Source: Actinostola sp. cb2023
Taxonomy: Eukaryota > Cnidaria > Anthozoa > Actiniaria > Actinostolidae
Reading direction: 5' to 3'
DNA length: 64,000 nt
NCBI GenBank assembly: GCA_033675265.1
Contig: JAUJYZ010000045.1
Span: forward strand, 186,001 to 250,000
Made by a program: the position numbers and the translations under genes. Within the stretch, counting starts at the first letter, position 1. Every line of letters begins with the position of its first letter. Below are positions 34,069 to 46,099 of this stretch, one piece after another. Below the pieces are notes generated by a model. It did no database searches, was not told where the DNA came from, and saw nothing but the letters and a program-made list of their open reading frames with translations.

Positions 34069-34827
34069 GGCCGGGGTCGCACTAGGCGAGATCGTGTTTA
34101 CCTAATTTCTAGGAAAAATTGACGAGTTTTTTTGTGACAGTTACAATTTTTGGCGAGGTCGCATCTAGTCTCAAAAATATTCCCTCTTGCAACATATATC
34201 AATCAAAGTGTGGATTTGGTTACTTATAGACGTGGTTTTCGCGGGAAAGGTATAATGGATGTCAACATGATTTTCTTTGCTTTGGGACTTCTGTTTAATT
34301 ACCAGTTACAAGTTCAACACCAGGCTGTTGCGTTTATGCTAATATTCATGCAATATCGACAGGCTTGTATGAGGATGGCTCTGGCAATAAGAAGGCAGAG
34401 ATTCAGACAGACTATGCGCCGTTTACGCCGTTTTCGCCATGGTCCTTGGTCATGGACCCTTCCACGTCCAGCCGAATCCTGGTTTGAAATCCATTTTCAT
34501 TACCACAATATTCCTGGGGGAAAACACTTCGCTGATCCATACTCAATGAAGTACAGGGTCAAAGTGATGTATTTTCCCGCCGAATGCAATGGCACGTACC
34601 ACATTGATTTTGATTGCTAGGATGACAAATTCCTGTCAGTTTGTTTGCTTTGCTAAAATTTAGCCAGCTCTGAGGCAGCACTTCGGACTCTTTGAAGTAT
34701 TTGGCGAAATCATTAAAAATTGGAATACGCCAAATTTTGGCAGAAACGGGGTCGCATCTATTTTACGTTAAGTGATGACAGAATCGCAGCTTACATAAAC
34801 ACGATTTCGCCTAGTGCGACCCCGGCC
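34069..34827 (+). mobile_element. 759 bp Harbinger derivative with TTA target duplication
   Basis: Terminal inverted repeats ggccggggtcgcactaggcg and complement (about 32 bp) are flanked by TTA at 34066-34068 and 34828-34830. Open frame 34255-34620 contains a basic stretch (RRQRFRQTMRRLRRFRHG) followed by WTLPRPAESWFEIHF, which resembles the N-terminal part of Harbinger transposases. The catalytic domain is absent, so this is an internally deleted copy. Confidence 0.75.
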
Positions 34828-34830
34828 TTA

Positions 34831-35511
34831 CTTTTACTTGTCATCGCACTATAAATAGATGAACCTAGAATGATGAGCCATCTATCAACGCGCGTTAATC
34901 CTCACTGATTTTTTTTACACTCGGAGAACACCCCGTGGATATTATTTTTTAAGACTATAAAGCTCGTCATGCCCGCTCGATTTGTTCTGTATATTCCTCA
35001 TTAGTTTCCATTTCTCTACTATTAAATTAGTGAAAAAATATGTTTTAATAAAATATGTTTGTGATAAAATATGTTAGTGATACATTACTTCTGTGAGAGA
35101 AGCTTACAGTACACTGTATATGCAAGTCAAAGTAACAGTAACAATTTTAACAATAACATTTGCAACATTTTGAATTTCGTTGATTATGGATGTGAATGTT
35201 CCATCTGAACACAAATATGAAATACTAACATTTGAATAATACATGTATTTTTAAGTACTTTTAAGCATTAAAATTGTCTGTTAAACAATGTCCATTTCCC
35301 ACGTGTTCAGAATAGGATGGAACTCTTCTCAGAACTCTGGAAAGGACTGATAAGTAGATGGGATCTCTAGTGTAAATGTGCAGGTGTGCGCTACTGGTCT
35401 TCTTTCTATACCGTCTAGCCTTGCAAATATAACGTAAATATGATCACACAGCATTATGTCTGAGCCAGTTACAAATTGCAAGAACTTGCCAAGTTTCACT
35501 TTATAAAGCCC
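34831..35511. other. No gene seen
   Basis: AT-rich spacer between the Harbinger derivative and the next coding fragment; no repeat structure stands out. Confidence 0.4.
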
Positions 35512-36000
35512 TCATACAAATACCTTTAGATGCTTCATTACATCTCTCTTGGCTTCATTTGTTTCTTCAGCTTCCAAGCAAGCTATACCCCTTGAAACAG
35601 TTGGATGGAGTCTTTCATTAAGGTTATCAACTTCAGACTTTTGAGGGAAGCATTCATGAAGCCATGGAATGACACTTTTCCAACACTCTGCTACGTACTG
35701 TGGCTTTCGAATCAGCTCTTTATGAGCTAATTCTGTCAGAATGCCTTTCACATTAATTGCATTGACAACTTTCATGCAATCAAAGGTAGATAGCAAATCA
35801 CACAATTCATCATCAGACGGATCAGCTTGTCCATTAAAACACCTCTCAATTATATTTTTCTCGCTTTCAGATACAAAGTTCATGAAAGACTTCATAAGTA
35901 TTTCCTCACTTATTTCAGATTCTCCATAGAGACAGCAAACAAAAAAATGTCTTTGATAGCATCAAGGGAAAATACTGACAAGAACTGAAGCCTTTTATGA
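35512..36000 (-). pseudogene. Unassigned coding fragment
   Basis: The open stretch 35895-35512 encodes NFVSESEKNIIERCFNG ... ILTELAHKELIRKPQYVAEC ... LHPTVSRGIACLEAEETNEA. It continues upstream in the same frame (GESEISEEIL), then across a seven-A run (35941-35947) into another frame (KRLQFLSVFSLDAIKDIF). The pattern is strongly protein-like and reminds me of the C-terminal part of a family common in cnidarian genomes, possibly HECT-ligase-like, but I cannot assign it. No start or further exon found. Confidence 0.45.
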
Positions 36001-36249
36001 GGATCCTTCCAATTGCTTCCCACTGTTGTAAGAGCTGTACTTGACAAACAGACTAGTAAAGAACAGAGTGATAAAAGATGTAACAACATTCTTATAAACT
36101 ATGAGAAACTATTTCATGCGAAATACATTTTATACCATGAATAGTACATTGCACAACATTACTAGATAGTGATTTTTCCATTAGTAGCACTATTATCTAG
36201 AAGAATGAACAATATTTAGTTTGCACTAGTTTTATGCACTTTTTTTTCA

Positions 36250-36300
36250 ACATACAGTAAACTCTCTGCTAACGGACACGGCCGCCCTTTCAAATTGCCG
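36250..36300 (+). repeat. pogo/Tigger-like terminus
   Basis: tacagtaaactctctgctaacggacacgg has the style of a Tc1/pogo terminal repeat. A similar block (taattaactctcccgtaagcggacat) lies beyond the LTR element at about 41,690 in the same orientation, so no complete element can be delimited. Confidence 0.35.
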
Positions 36301-36902
36301 TTGTACCTCCCAGTCAAACTCTGCATTTACACATTCCACTAAGCGGACGCGGACACTTTTGAAAATGAAAATTGGATTTTTCTTTTGTTTACGCTGTCTC
36401 GCAAGCGGAAACTCCCTGTAATAATTGACTCTCGGCAATGGAATGTGTCTTTAATTTGCAATAAATCAACAAAAATATGACATTTGACAGAGCAACACAA
36501 CAGTGGGGATCGGTTTTGTCAAATCTCCATTTGTCCGCAGGGAAGCAAGCTATACGTTCGTCTGACATAACATTTGTAGTGTCACGTTATGGCCATATTC
36601 CTCATGGTCTACTTTCCTTCTTGTTTCTGTTTTCAATCACTGACTGTACCGAACACTGTATCCCAGATAGTCAAGCTTGGACTTGAGCCACGGTAAAGAT
36701 GTGTTAACATCACCATAAAAAAGTATTTACAAGGAATTTGCAGGCTGTACCCAGCTCCTCTGTTGAGACACGTTCACCCATTAAGTAAACCTCTGGTCAC
36801 AATATATTTGTTTGTCAATGGGATGTTTTTAAGAAGCACCATTGTACATGTATGGACGGCAATAAATCCTGTTTAACTTCTTGTTACATATAGAACAGTT
36901 AT

Positions 36903-37069
36903 TGTTTCGAAGGGAAAATCAATATTTTATTGAGCATAGCTCAAAACTGTAAGCTACATGATCGACCACGAGTTTCCGAACCGTTCACGTGTCTCGACTC
37001 AGCCGATTACTATACCCAGTCAGCGGTCGCTAACACAGGGTTCCCATTATTATATATATCGTCACAACA
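36903..37069 (-). repeat. 3' LTR
   Basis: Pairs with 41395-41561; I count five differences over 167 aligned bases, none an indel. Confidence 0.92.
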
Positions 37070-37377
37070 TACTCCTCTTCTTGATGTGCTAACATCAACC
37101 TAAGTTATGGTATGGGTTTAACGGTCCTAACAGTAACAAATTGAACTAATCACTATAATAAAGTCCAATAAATGTTTCTTAAACAATTTCTGAGTTCAAT
37201 GTCTATGCAGTGTCCTCAACATCGGTATTTCGTTCAATGGGGCATAGTTTCACAACTGGCCTCTTCAGTACAGTATCTTTAAGTTGAACATCAACAGTCC
37301 ATCTGCCCCTGGGTAGGTTTTAACAACTTTCCATAGAGGCCACTTTCCACGAGGAGTATCTGGTGAGATCACAAGTA

Positions 37378-38145
37378 CTAGATCTCCAATCTTGAGATCT
37401 TGTCGGGTTTTTGTCCATTTCCCACGGTGACCCAATTCCGGCAACCACTCCCGAAGCCAGCATTGCCAAAAGTGGCGAACAAGCTCTTGGACACGACGCC
37501 AGGGCTGTAATTGATACTGTCCACTGTCTCGGGTGCGAACTGTCCACCCATTTGGCCATGTAAAAAATGGTTGGGGGTTAACGGAACCTCGTCAGATGCG
37601 TTGGCAGATTGGTAAGTAAGTGGGCGGGAGTTGATCAAACCCTCAACACCTACTATGGCACTCATGAGTTCCTCATCAGTAACGTCTGCATCTCCCAAGA
37701 TGGCTTTGATTGCTCGCTTTGCTGCTTTGATCATGATTTCATGGACACCGTTGAAGTGTGGTGCTGCTGGCGGATTAAAGTGCCACTGCACTCCTTTGTT
37801 GGCAGTTGATTCCTGCATCTTGTCTCTGTCAATAGCTTCTACAAGTTCTTTCAGTTCTCTATCTCCACTAGCAAAGTTAGTTCCGTTGTCAGATACCATG
37901 ACGTCTGGAAGTCCGCGACGTGATACCATACGGTAAAAGGCATTCAAGAAGGCATCAGTATCTAAGGCATTGGCCATTTCTAGATGAACCGCTCTGGTGG
38001 ATAAGCAGGTGAACAAGCAAAGATGCCTCTTTTGACGAGTCTTTCCACGTCCCTGCTTGGTGAGAAAGGGTCCTGCAAAATCCACTGATGCTTGGCTGAA
38101 GGCCCTAAGGGACTGGTGGGTGCGCAACTCTGATAATGGTGCCAT
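37378..38145 (-). pseudogene. BEL/Pao integrase region
   Basis: Contains SVDFAGPF and VSDNGTNFASG, carrying the two catalytic Asp positions, then PPAAPHFNGVHEIM, carrying the Glu position, and the C-terminal part with INSRPLTY and LTPNHFL. The frame changes near the C-terminus (about 37,480), where the usual basic end is read in another frame (34 codons further at 37320-37559). The upstream zinc-binding part is missing from this frame. Confidence 0.8.
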
Positions 38146-38702
38146 AACTTGGCTGGCAGGGTTGGCCTTTCTGCGTCACTCTTTGGGAGCCATAAGACTT
38201 CTAGTGTCGTGGTTGATGGTAACTGACCACTATCCAGATCCACAGCAGTAGCACAATCAGCAGATGGGATGTCTCGAAGTACATCTGGTGCATTTGACAA
38301 CCACTTTGTGACGTGCATTCCATCAGTCCCCCACAGTTGTCCAAGTTGATTGCGCAGTTCAATTGCAGTTGTGACATCCTTCGCTGAGTCCATGCTGTCA
38401 TCCATGTAGGTGCTCTTTAGTACCGTTGCTACAGCAAGTGGATACTGAGATTCATTGTCTATAGCGTTCCTTTGTGAAACAAACTGTACCATGAATGGAG
38501 ACGAATTGACACCAAAGACAACACGATTGAACTCGTAGACACTTGGCAGCTTACTCTGGCCAAGGTTTCTACATAGAAATCGGTGCAGTGGTCTATCTTC
38601 TTGCTTTAAGTCAATCTGTAAGTCAATTTCAGCTATGTCACACATAACTGCAACTCGGTTGCGTCTGAAGCGTAGCAGTACTGCAAACAGGTCGTTTTGC
38701 AA
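37980..38702 (-). pseudogene. BEL/Pao reverse transcriptase region
   Basis: Has the YMDD catalytic box (TYMDDSMDS) and the preceding palm strand (MCDIAEIDLQI). After TTTLEVLW the sequence jumps to LPKSDAERPTLPAKLWHH, which belongs to the integrase side; the RNase H domain appears to be deleted. The upstream fingers region lies in another frame at about 38,700-38,830. Confidence 0.75.
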
Positions 38703-38831
38703 CTTTGGACCTTGATCAATGACATCATTTAAAGAGATGCCATCAAACTTTGCAGACGCATCGAAAACAATGCGAGTTTTTGTTGTACTTTTATCTGGTC
38801 TTAAAACTGGGAAGTGTGGTAGATACCATAC

Positions 38832-39554
38832 TTAGTCGACTTTTTCCTCACACGGCATCACTTGACAAATGTACTCTTTTTGAAGATAGTTGTTTATTAC
38901 CTTCTGATAGGACTCTCCTACATCTCGATCTCTCAACAAACGTTTTTCAGTGTTCTGCAGTCTGTTCAGTGCCATGTCGTAGTTGTTCGGTAGTGTTGGT
39001 TTGTCTTTCTTCCACGGTACCCCGACACAATATCGCCCATTACTGTAACTGAGTGATTGGGATGCAACTTCATTAGCATGCTTTTCATCTGGTTTGACAA
39101 AGGCTGTCGGCTGGGGTTCCTCCACTTCCCAGAAACGTCGCACAAGTTCATTCAACTCGGTAGTGTTGTGTTGATCACAGAATGTTAAGTTGGTTCTAAT
39201 GTCAGTATCATTTGCCCTTGAGCAACCGATACAGGTCCATCCGAGAGGAGTGAGTCTGGCTATGGGGTCACCTGGCTCACCCTTCAAATCTTGCAATGAG
39301 CAAAGTAGATCAGATTGATCTACACCTATGAGTATGTCAACAATAGGTCATCTTCCTAGTTGGGGAAACTTGAGACCATGAAGATGTGTCCACTTTTTCT
39401 TGTGATGATTCCAGTCTATCATATACATATTTCCAGTAACACGTTTGGTTGTGTATGCTGTAGCTGACCTTTGCACTTGGCCATCAACACTTTCTATCAC
39501 AAAGTCCACAGTAGAACTATTAAGGACTGCTTGGTTGTCATTTAGCACATTCAC
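38832..39554 (-). pseudogene. BEL/Pao protease and linker region
   Basis: Two segments: 39554-39348 (protease-domain part) and 39296-38832, whose ARLTPLGWTCIG and LVRRFWEVEE are the usual link between the DUF1758 protease and the reverse transcriptase. A stop separates them (about 39,348). Confidence 0.7.
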
Positions 39555-39673
39555 AGTCAGTTGTTCTGGTTAACCGTCGAGACCCAACTCTGCTGCAATG
39601 TCACTATTTATATATGACTTAGTACTAGCATCATCCAAAAGGGTGTTTACTTTAATGGTCTTAGCTTCATTCC

Positions 39674-41323
39674 TTAATACCACAGGAACAGTGCAATGTA
39701 TTTTGGAACAATCTCGATACAACTTGTAATAGACGTGTGGGCTCGAACGGTTGCCTCCCCTTCCTTGGGAGTTATATCAGACTGTGGTTTTGACAATGTT
39801 CCGTGACTCTCTTCCTGATTTGGGTTTGTCGAAAGTTGACTCTTGTGTAGCAACTTGTGGTGTGTGCGATTGCATCCGTTTATCCCGCATGTTCTACTCC
39901 TGGGACAGTTCTTTCCTTGGTGCGAGTTCGATAGACAACGAAAACATACATGTAGACTCTTGTCCTTTTCCCAGCGTTGATCATGATCAAGAGCCTTAAA
40001 CTTTTGACAACTCCACAGACCATGTGCTTCAGCACAGAGCACACACTTGTTGTGTCTTTCCTGGGTACTTGTTGGTTCTTGTGCGACAAATGCCTTTGCA
40101 TGCTGTTCCTTCCTTGGCACGTCTTTATTCAGTCCTTTCACAGTTTCTGTAGCTCTGGTCATGAACTCAGATTCTTGGTTGACAAAAACTCGTAGATTCT
40201 CAACAGTTTCTGGCATAGTTCTCATATATCCACCTATTGTATCTAGATAATAGCGTTTCATTGAGATGTAGGCTCCACCACCTAGTTCACTTTGTTGACC
40301 AACATCCTTGAAGTTAACAATTAAAACATCCAACAGTTCTGCAAATGACTCTAGATCACGAGCATTTCCTTCGCGGACTTGTTTGAACTTGTTGAGATCT
40401 TCTAATCGCAGTGATATTTGTCTCCGCTTTCCTCCATATTTACAATCCAGTCTTTCTTTGGCCACCTCGTAGGCTCTCAATCATCTTTAGTGCCTCTCCC
40501 TCTAAGCAATTATAAAGTCTGAGGAGTTTATACTCTGGTGTAGCGGTTGTCTTATCTACACATGAGCTGAATGCTGCCTTCCACGATTCATAGTTCCTTT
40601 TTTCTCCTGAGAACTTTGGAATTGAAACACGTGTTAACAACTTTGAAGGATCAATGGTTGAGGAACTATTCAATGACTGATTATTTGTGTTCCTGAGTGA
40701 CGGTTTTGCGGTTTCGTTTTCGGGTTTTGGCTCACTGTCGCATTCATAGTAGGATTGCTGTTGTCACATAGACTTGTCTCATCGTTTTGTTTGGGGTTGG
40801 TGTCGGGATCTGTTTTCAACTCCTTTGTTTCCTTCTCAAGCACTTCAAGCAAAGTTGCCTGAATGTCTTTTGTTAAGCGGTTGATCTCTTCCTCTTGCTC
40901 TTGTATCTGTAAAGCAAGTTCCAGGTTCGATGTCGATTGTTTACAACGATCCCTTTCGGTGTCGAGACTTTGATCTAAAACACGATTAAATGTGTACCCT
41001 TGTGACATGTTCGGAGAGTCGGTGGCTTTGATGTCTAGGCAGCATTTCACAATCTTCTATACCTCGTCGAAATCCACGGCGATCTTTTCCAACTGTTTTG
41101 AAAGAACTTTACCATGTTCTGTGTTCTCCATTTGCTCATAAAAGACGTCCAAATCCTCGATAGTTCCTATCACTCGTTCCAATGCCAGGTTCAACAAATC
41201 TAGGTGCTCTCTCACCTTTTGTCTTGATGACAACCCGCCTTCCACGGTCATGATAAGTTTGTTTTTCGTCCTTGTGAAAGTCGCTTTCGCTTTTGTTTTT
41301 TCCTTCAATCGTTCCTCCGACAT
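39674..41323 (-). pseudogene. BEL/Pao gag region
   Basis: Segments 41323-41057 (start MSEERLKEK, helical), 41050-40670 (coiled-coil LQIQEQEEEINRLTKDI), 40673-40440 (IPKFSGEKRNYESWKAAF, DUF1759 type) and 40480-39674. The last carries two Cys-His clusters (CVLCAEAHGLWSC and CFRCLSNSHQGKNC) that would bind RNA. Frame changes separate the segments. Confidence 0.75.
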
Positions 41324-41394
41324 CGTACATGATTCAATCGACTAGATCATCATTCAATCGACTAGATATCACATAAATCTCGCTCTGCTACCAA

Positions 41395-41561
41395 TGTTTC
41401 GTAGGAAAAATCAATATTTTATTGAGCATAACTCAAAACTGTAAGCTACATGATCGACCACGAGTTTCCGAACCGTTCACGTGTCTCGACTCAGCCGATT
41501 ACAATACCCGGTCAGCGGTCGCTAACACAGGGTTCCCATTATTATATATATCGTCACAACA
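41395..41561 (-). repeat. 5' LTR
   Basis: High-coordinate LTR of the minus-strand element, followed inward by the primer-binding-like site. Confidence 0.92.
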
Positions 41562-41961
41562 GTTATTCTATTCAGTATTTCTTTTTCTTTTTTTCGAGTT
41601 TTGACATTTCACATCAATAAAGAGTTTCGCTTTATATCTTCAGTTGCGATTTTTTGCCTACCCAATAAAACATATAATTAACACCCACTAATTAACTCTC
41701 CCGTAAGCGGACATCCTCCCTATTTTTCTTTGGGTGTAATGTCATCTTTAGGTCTTGAAATAATTTACTTTGAAATAATTGAGAAATATTTGTGCGCCAG
41801 TTTCAATAATTTGTCAGTTGATCAGAATTATTGATAACAATAAATCAGTTTTTGACTCGTAAAAACCTTGGCTATGTTATAAAAGGAATGGTCAATGATT
41901 AGTTGTGCGTATATCCAGTGATGCACTTGGTCGGCTGCTAAGAAGCTAGTAACTTAAAAAA

Positions 41962-42945
41962 GACACACTAGGCGATTATCTACGCTTGTTCGGGCAAATT
42001 TTGATCGTCGCCAATCGCCGGATAAAATCGTCATCGAATTTCATCGACGCTTGTGCTGGCACACTTGGGGATTTTTTCAGCGGTATACCTGAGCCTTTAG
42101 TTCTCAAGTACAGCGGATTGTCGACTAATCCAAGATGGCGCCCGACGTAAACAATAGAATTTTTTTTTTTTATATTGTGCTGTTGCTCTACAATAGACCT
42201 TTTTCGATACGGCGGCCATTTTGGATTCCATTGTTTTGGCTAAAACATTATGGGATGCTCAGGGTGCAAATGACCCAAAAACTGTATAGTCGCGTCAATA
42301 TATTATTTTTCTATGTCACTCTAGCCATAGTGTTGTATTTCTTAATATCTACATGTGTTGTGTATTGTCGTATAATTTTGTACAAATGCATTGCTTTAAA
42401 TGAGGTTTTCGTAGTTTTCCACGGCCAAATGGTTACTAGCTTGCATCCTGGGCATCCCATAATTTCTCCATAATTCAAGATGACCGCCGTATCGGTAAAA
42501 AGGCTATTGCTACATGTAAGGGACAACAGACAGCCAAAACGATGGGAGAACAGAGAGACATGGGCCAGAGGGTGGATTTTGCGCAGAAATACTCACCGAG
42601 TATACGCTAATTTAATCAGAGAGTTAGCCCATGAAGACCATGAAATGCAGGGCTTTTCAGCCCAAAAGACCACGAGATCATCCTCCTTCTTCTCAGACCA
42701 AAGTTCTTCGATCTCCGCCATTTTGAAAATGTGACAAAATCATGTGCTAAAACCAGGGAATCTCATTGATTGATAGAATTGTTTTCTCACTGTTTTCTCG
42801 CTGGAGAGAACACACTACACGAATGATGACCAATCGCCAGCGAATTTGATCGCCAATATCTGACATGTCGGATATCGGCCATTTTGTTCGCTGCTCGCGC
42901 CAATCAAATTCGCTCGAACGAGCGTAGAAAATCGCCTAGTGTGTC
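41962..42945. mobile_element. 984 bp TIR element with a nested MITE
   Basis: Termini gacacactaggcgattatct and complement continue for about 55 bp (acgctcgttcgagcgaattt). Nested at 42191-42509 is another inverted-repeat element (caatagacctttttcgatac and complement, with gcggccattttgga). No transposase found in either. Confidence 0.75.
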
Positions 42946-43209
42946 GTTGGATTTATGTAAGTACCTCTTAAGCTTCAATCGTGCTTAACAACCTCCTGCG
43001 TGCATCCAGAACTGGATATACGCATGCTAAGCATTGACCATTACTTCAATAGCAACATGTACGTTTGTTTGCAATAGCTTATGTATTTTTTGCCGCAACA
43101 TGTATATTTGTTTGCAACATATAAGTAAGTAAATAAAGTACCAAATAAATAATTAGTAATAATGAGATCACTAAAATTAAATATATGTTTTGGTTTCTCA
43201 ATTCGTGCA

Positions 43210-43340
43210 CTTCAATTGCTATCAGTTTAAACCTTTACAACTAACCTAAACATATTGTAACTTACCCACCATAAGAACCTAAACCTTACCTTAGAACAAC
43301 ACTCAGACCCACCATAAAAACCTAAACCTTACCTTAGAAC
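43210..43340. repeat. Inverted relative of a Harbinger-internal segment
   Basis: ccaccataaaaacctaaacc and flanks resemble the complement of 28,255-28,325 (ggtttagggttttatggtgg). The 45 bp unit also occurs twice here. This suggests a related Harbinger relic at 43 kb. Confidence 0.45.
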
Positions 43341-43499
43341 AGCCCTCAGAAATATTTAAACCACTGTGAAAAATTAAACCACAACATACTTATAATCAGA
43401 TCAATAATAATTAATAAAATTATTAAGTAACTAAATAAATGAATATATAGAATAAAGCCATCCAACCAACCAACCCTCCATCAATCAAATTCATGAACA

Positions 43500-43840
43500 C
43501 AGAGTAACACAAATAAATGGTATACGGTATCTCACCATTGCATAATGTAACACTGGTAGGAGGTTGAAACACGTACATGCCCTCTAATTTACCAGCAAAG
43601 TTATTAATTCCATCTGGACAAAAAGAGTTTGGAAGCTTTTTCCTCGAGATCTACCAGACTTAAAGGTTCGTTTTCCTCCTCCACATTTTACCTTGATTAA
43701 AACAAATTTCCTCTTTAGCCTATCATAGTGAAGCCATGTCACCTGAAGCTCTGGATGCAGGGTAACTTGTGGTTGCTTCGTTTTCACTTTTCATTTCTTC
43801 GTGGACCTCACAAACTGCCTGTTTGATTATGACATTCATT
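43500..43840 (-). pseudogene. Unassigned exon remnant
   Basis: One frame starts MNVIIKQAVCEVHEEMK; the next reads WLHYDRLKRKFVLIKVKCGG; a third continues INNFAGKLEGMYVFQPPTSV. Together they look like a single decayed exon. I recognise the WLHYD...GGG...LFFP-type pattern from cnidarian proteins of unknown function but cannot name it. Confidence 0.4.
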
Positions 43841-43924
43841 TTCATGATGACTGCACAAACGAGGGTGGATGGAAGGCCAGGCTGCATTGTTCATGTCACG
43901 TGACATAAAAATCGGAAAAAAAAA

Positions 43925-44155
43925 TACTGGACTGTGACTGAAAAAAGTTCGACTGAACTGTCGAAAAGCTAGGACTGGACTATTAAAAAAGTGGACTGTC
44001 GAAAAACAAGGAGTGAACTGTTAAGAAAAAGTAAGACTGAACTGTTGAAAAACAAGGACTGCACTGTGAAAAAGTTAGATTGGACTTAGAAAATTAAGAG
44101 TGGACTGTGAAAAACTAGGACTGGACTGTGAAAAACTAAGACTGGACACTGACCT
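43925..44155. repeat. Degenerate minisatellite, unit about 20-30 bp
   Basis: Repeated ggactgtgaaaaactaggact-like units with variants (ggactgtcgaaaaacaagga). At least nine units. No coding. Confidence 0.8.
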
Positions 44156-44159
44156 TTCT

Positions 44160-45519
44160 GGGCCATCGTAGCATTCCAATAATTTTCTCTAGCAGATCAT
44201 TGTGGTGAGTATTCAAGTATTAGTTTCCAGTTTATTTGTATCGCCTGTCTGTACAGCATAATTTCAACAGCCTCTTTGTGCGCTGCTTTTCACCTATAAC
44301 AATACGAGAATAACACAAGAAAACGGCTTCTTATTTTGTCAATATAAGTGATAAAATAAAAGCAAAAATAATGCTGAAATAACATATCTGGGTCCGCATC
44401 AGACAAAAGATAGAAAAACTCTCTGAAAGCTTGTAAAGGAATGAAATACAAAAAATAGTCACATACTGGAAAATTAAATTGCAACACGCTACACAAACGA
44501 ATATCCTCTTCATGGTCAATTACCATGGTCAATTACCCACATCTCAGCCTTCGGCTTTGGCAGATAATAGAAACCTTGTCCTTGATAAGTATTGATATCA
44601 TGCTCAACCTCATCCAATAATTGTTAATTATTAACAATTTATTGATATACATTGTAATTCTAAATGTTTCATTTGTCATATTTTTCCTACCTGCTTTCTA
44701 CATTTGGTTATTTAGATCTATGGATGCTTTCGCATTGTTAGAATTTGCGTTGAGGTGACTTACCAAACAAACTGGTTTCCAATTTGGCCCACAGAACGCG
44801 AAAGCTCCCTCCTCCAGCTAAACGCTACAGAGCAAGAGCGACCATTTTCAGAGTAGGGATAGCTTCGTTATTTCACGGATAATTTCTGGAGCAATCAAAT
44901 TCACCAGTCTAAAAAAATGGCTTTGCTCATCTGAAAGTGTTCCTCCCAATAGCGGGTTTGCGTGTCGTCCTGGAGGATGAGTTAAAACCATCCAAACCGT
45001 GGTCTTGCCAGTGCCCAGGGTCGCCAATGTGCGTATTGTGGAGATTAGCATGCAGCACGTTTAAAAATATTAATGTTGCGCTTTGGAGATTTAGAAATAA
45101 TCTGCCTCGAAGATTTGGCTGGATAAGAAAGAACCCCAATCTTCTTCTCCTTCGATATACAAGCTGGAATAGTCCTATTTACCTTTATATATTTTTTCTT
45201 TGTATGACAGCACTTATAACAGCCTACGTTGCCTATTAAAAGGAAATCGACTGAACATAAACCACATAAACATGAGTATGTCAACATTCATAGCTATAGC
45301 TGTACAGCGTTCAATTCAACCATAAGATACGGACTAGATGCTTCACATGCTATTTACCGCGTACAAAGATTGTTCAATGTTTACATTAGTTCATCGTTGA
45401 CAGGATATGTTAACAATGTAATTAAAAAATGTGTGTGTGACCGCGTCATGCTTGTCTCAAATTGTAGCATATTGTTTTACTGACGTCATAAGCAAGCAAG
45501 CTAAAGTTTCAATTTAGAG
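44160..45519. other. No clear gene
   Basis: A minus-strand frame at about 44,848-45,015 (MVLTHPPGRHANPL ... GTLSDEQSHFFRLVNLIAPE) looks protein-like and may be an exon fragment, but no family or splice partner is evident. The rest is AT-rich. Confidence 0.35.
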
Positions 45520-45720
45520 CTAGTGTGACCGCAACATTGCATTGTATTTTAGTGGTCGACCACAAGGAAGGCTGCTATTACGGCAGGTTGGGTCGTTCCG
45601 GTCTTTACACCAGGTATAATAGGTGCATTTAATATGTTCCCCAAATGAGTGGGGGACAATGATTTCCAATCCAGAGCTGAGGCCGATAAGGTCATTCTTA
45701 TGCTGACATAGACAGTACAT
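45520..45720 (-). pseudogene. Cys/His-containing coding fragment
   Basis: Encodes IIVPHSFGEHIKCTYYTWC followed by SSLPCGRPLKYNAM. The PHSFG-H-C-WC pattern recalls a transposase-like family in cnidarian genomes, not identified further. Ends at a stop within the fragment; no start seen. Confidence 0.35.
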
Positions 45721-46099
45721 ATCTGCTATTTTATCACAGTCTCAGTCAAACGACTTACCACGCACCTAGTACAGACCTCGTTTAAAAGTGCATACCGCAT
45801 GATTGATATCTGACCATTAAAAAATCCATTCGTCGACCACAGCGCAAACTCTTCATATTACTGACGAGTCGTTGTCGTCAATTTTAAAATATTAAAATAC
45901 ACTGTATTTGCCTTTACCAAATACCTCTACCACAGCTGATGCTTCCATAGCTTTAGATGACCGTTCATGGTTCTTTCTGAAATCATGAGGAAGCACTGGC
46001 TTGTCATTTATTGTACCTTCTTTACATTTCCGACATTTTTATTGTGTACAAATCTATGAATTTGCCAGCTCATGGTCAACTACTCTCCGTGGGCCATTT

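Larger units (their letters stand above)
36903..41561 (-). mobile_element. BEL/Pao LTR retrotransposon with both LTRs
   Basis: Two 167 bp LTRs (36903-37069 and 41395-41561) begin TG and end CA. GTTAT is duplicated outside both ends (36898-36902 and 41562-41566). On the minus strand a tRNA-primer-like TTGGTAGCAGAGC follows the 5' LTR, and a purine tract (AAGAAGAGGAG) precedes the 3' LTR. Coding order gag, protease, reverse transcriptase, integrase is that of BEL/Pao. Coding is broken in several places, so the copy is defective. Confidence 0.92.

Noticed and set aside
36250..41720. A single pogo/Tigger element interrupted by the BEL/Pao copy
   Set aside because: The two terminus-like blocks point in the same direction, so they cannot be the two ends of one element.
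44848..45051. NACHT-type or P-loop protein (GTGKTT in a minus frame)
   Set aside because: A lone GTGKTT without the preceding hydrophobic strand or other motifs; likely chance.
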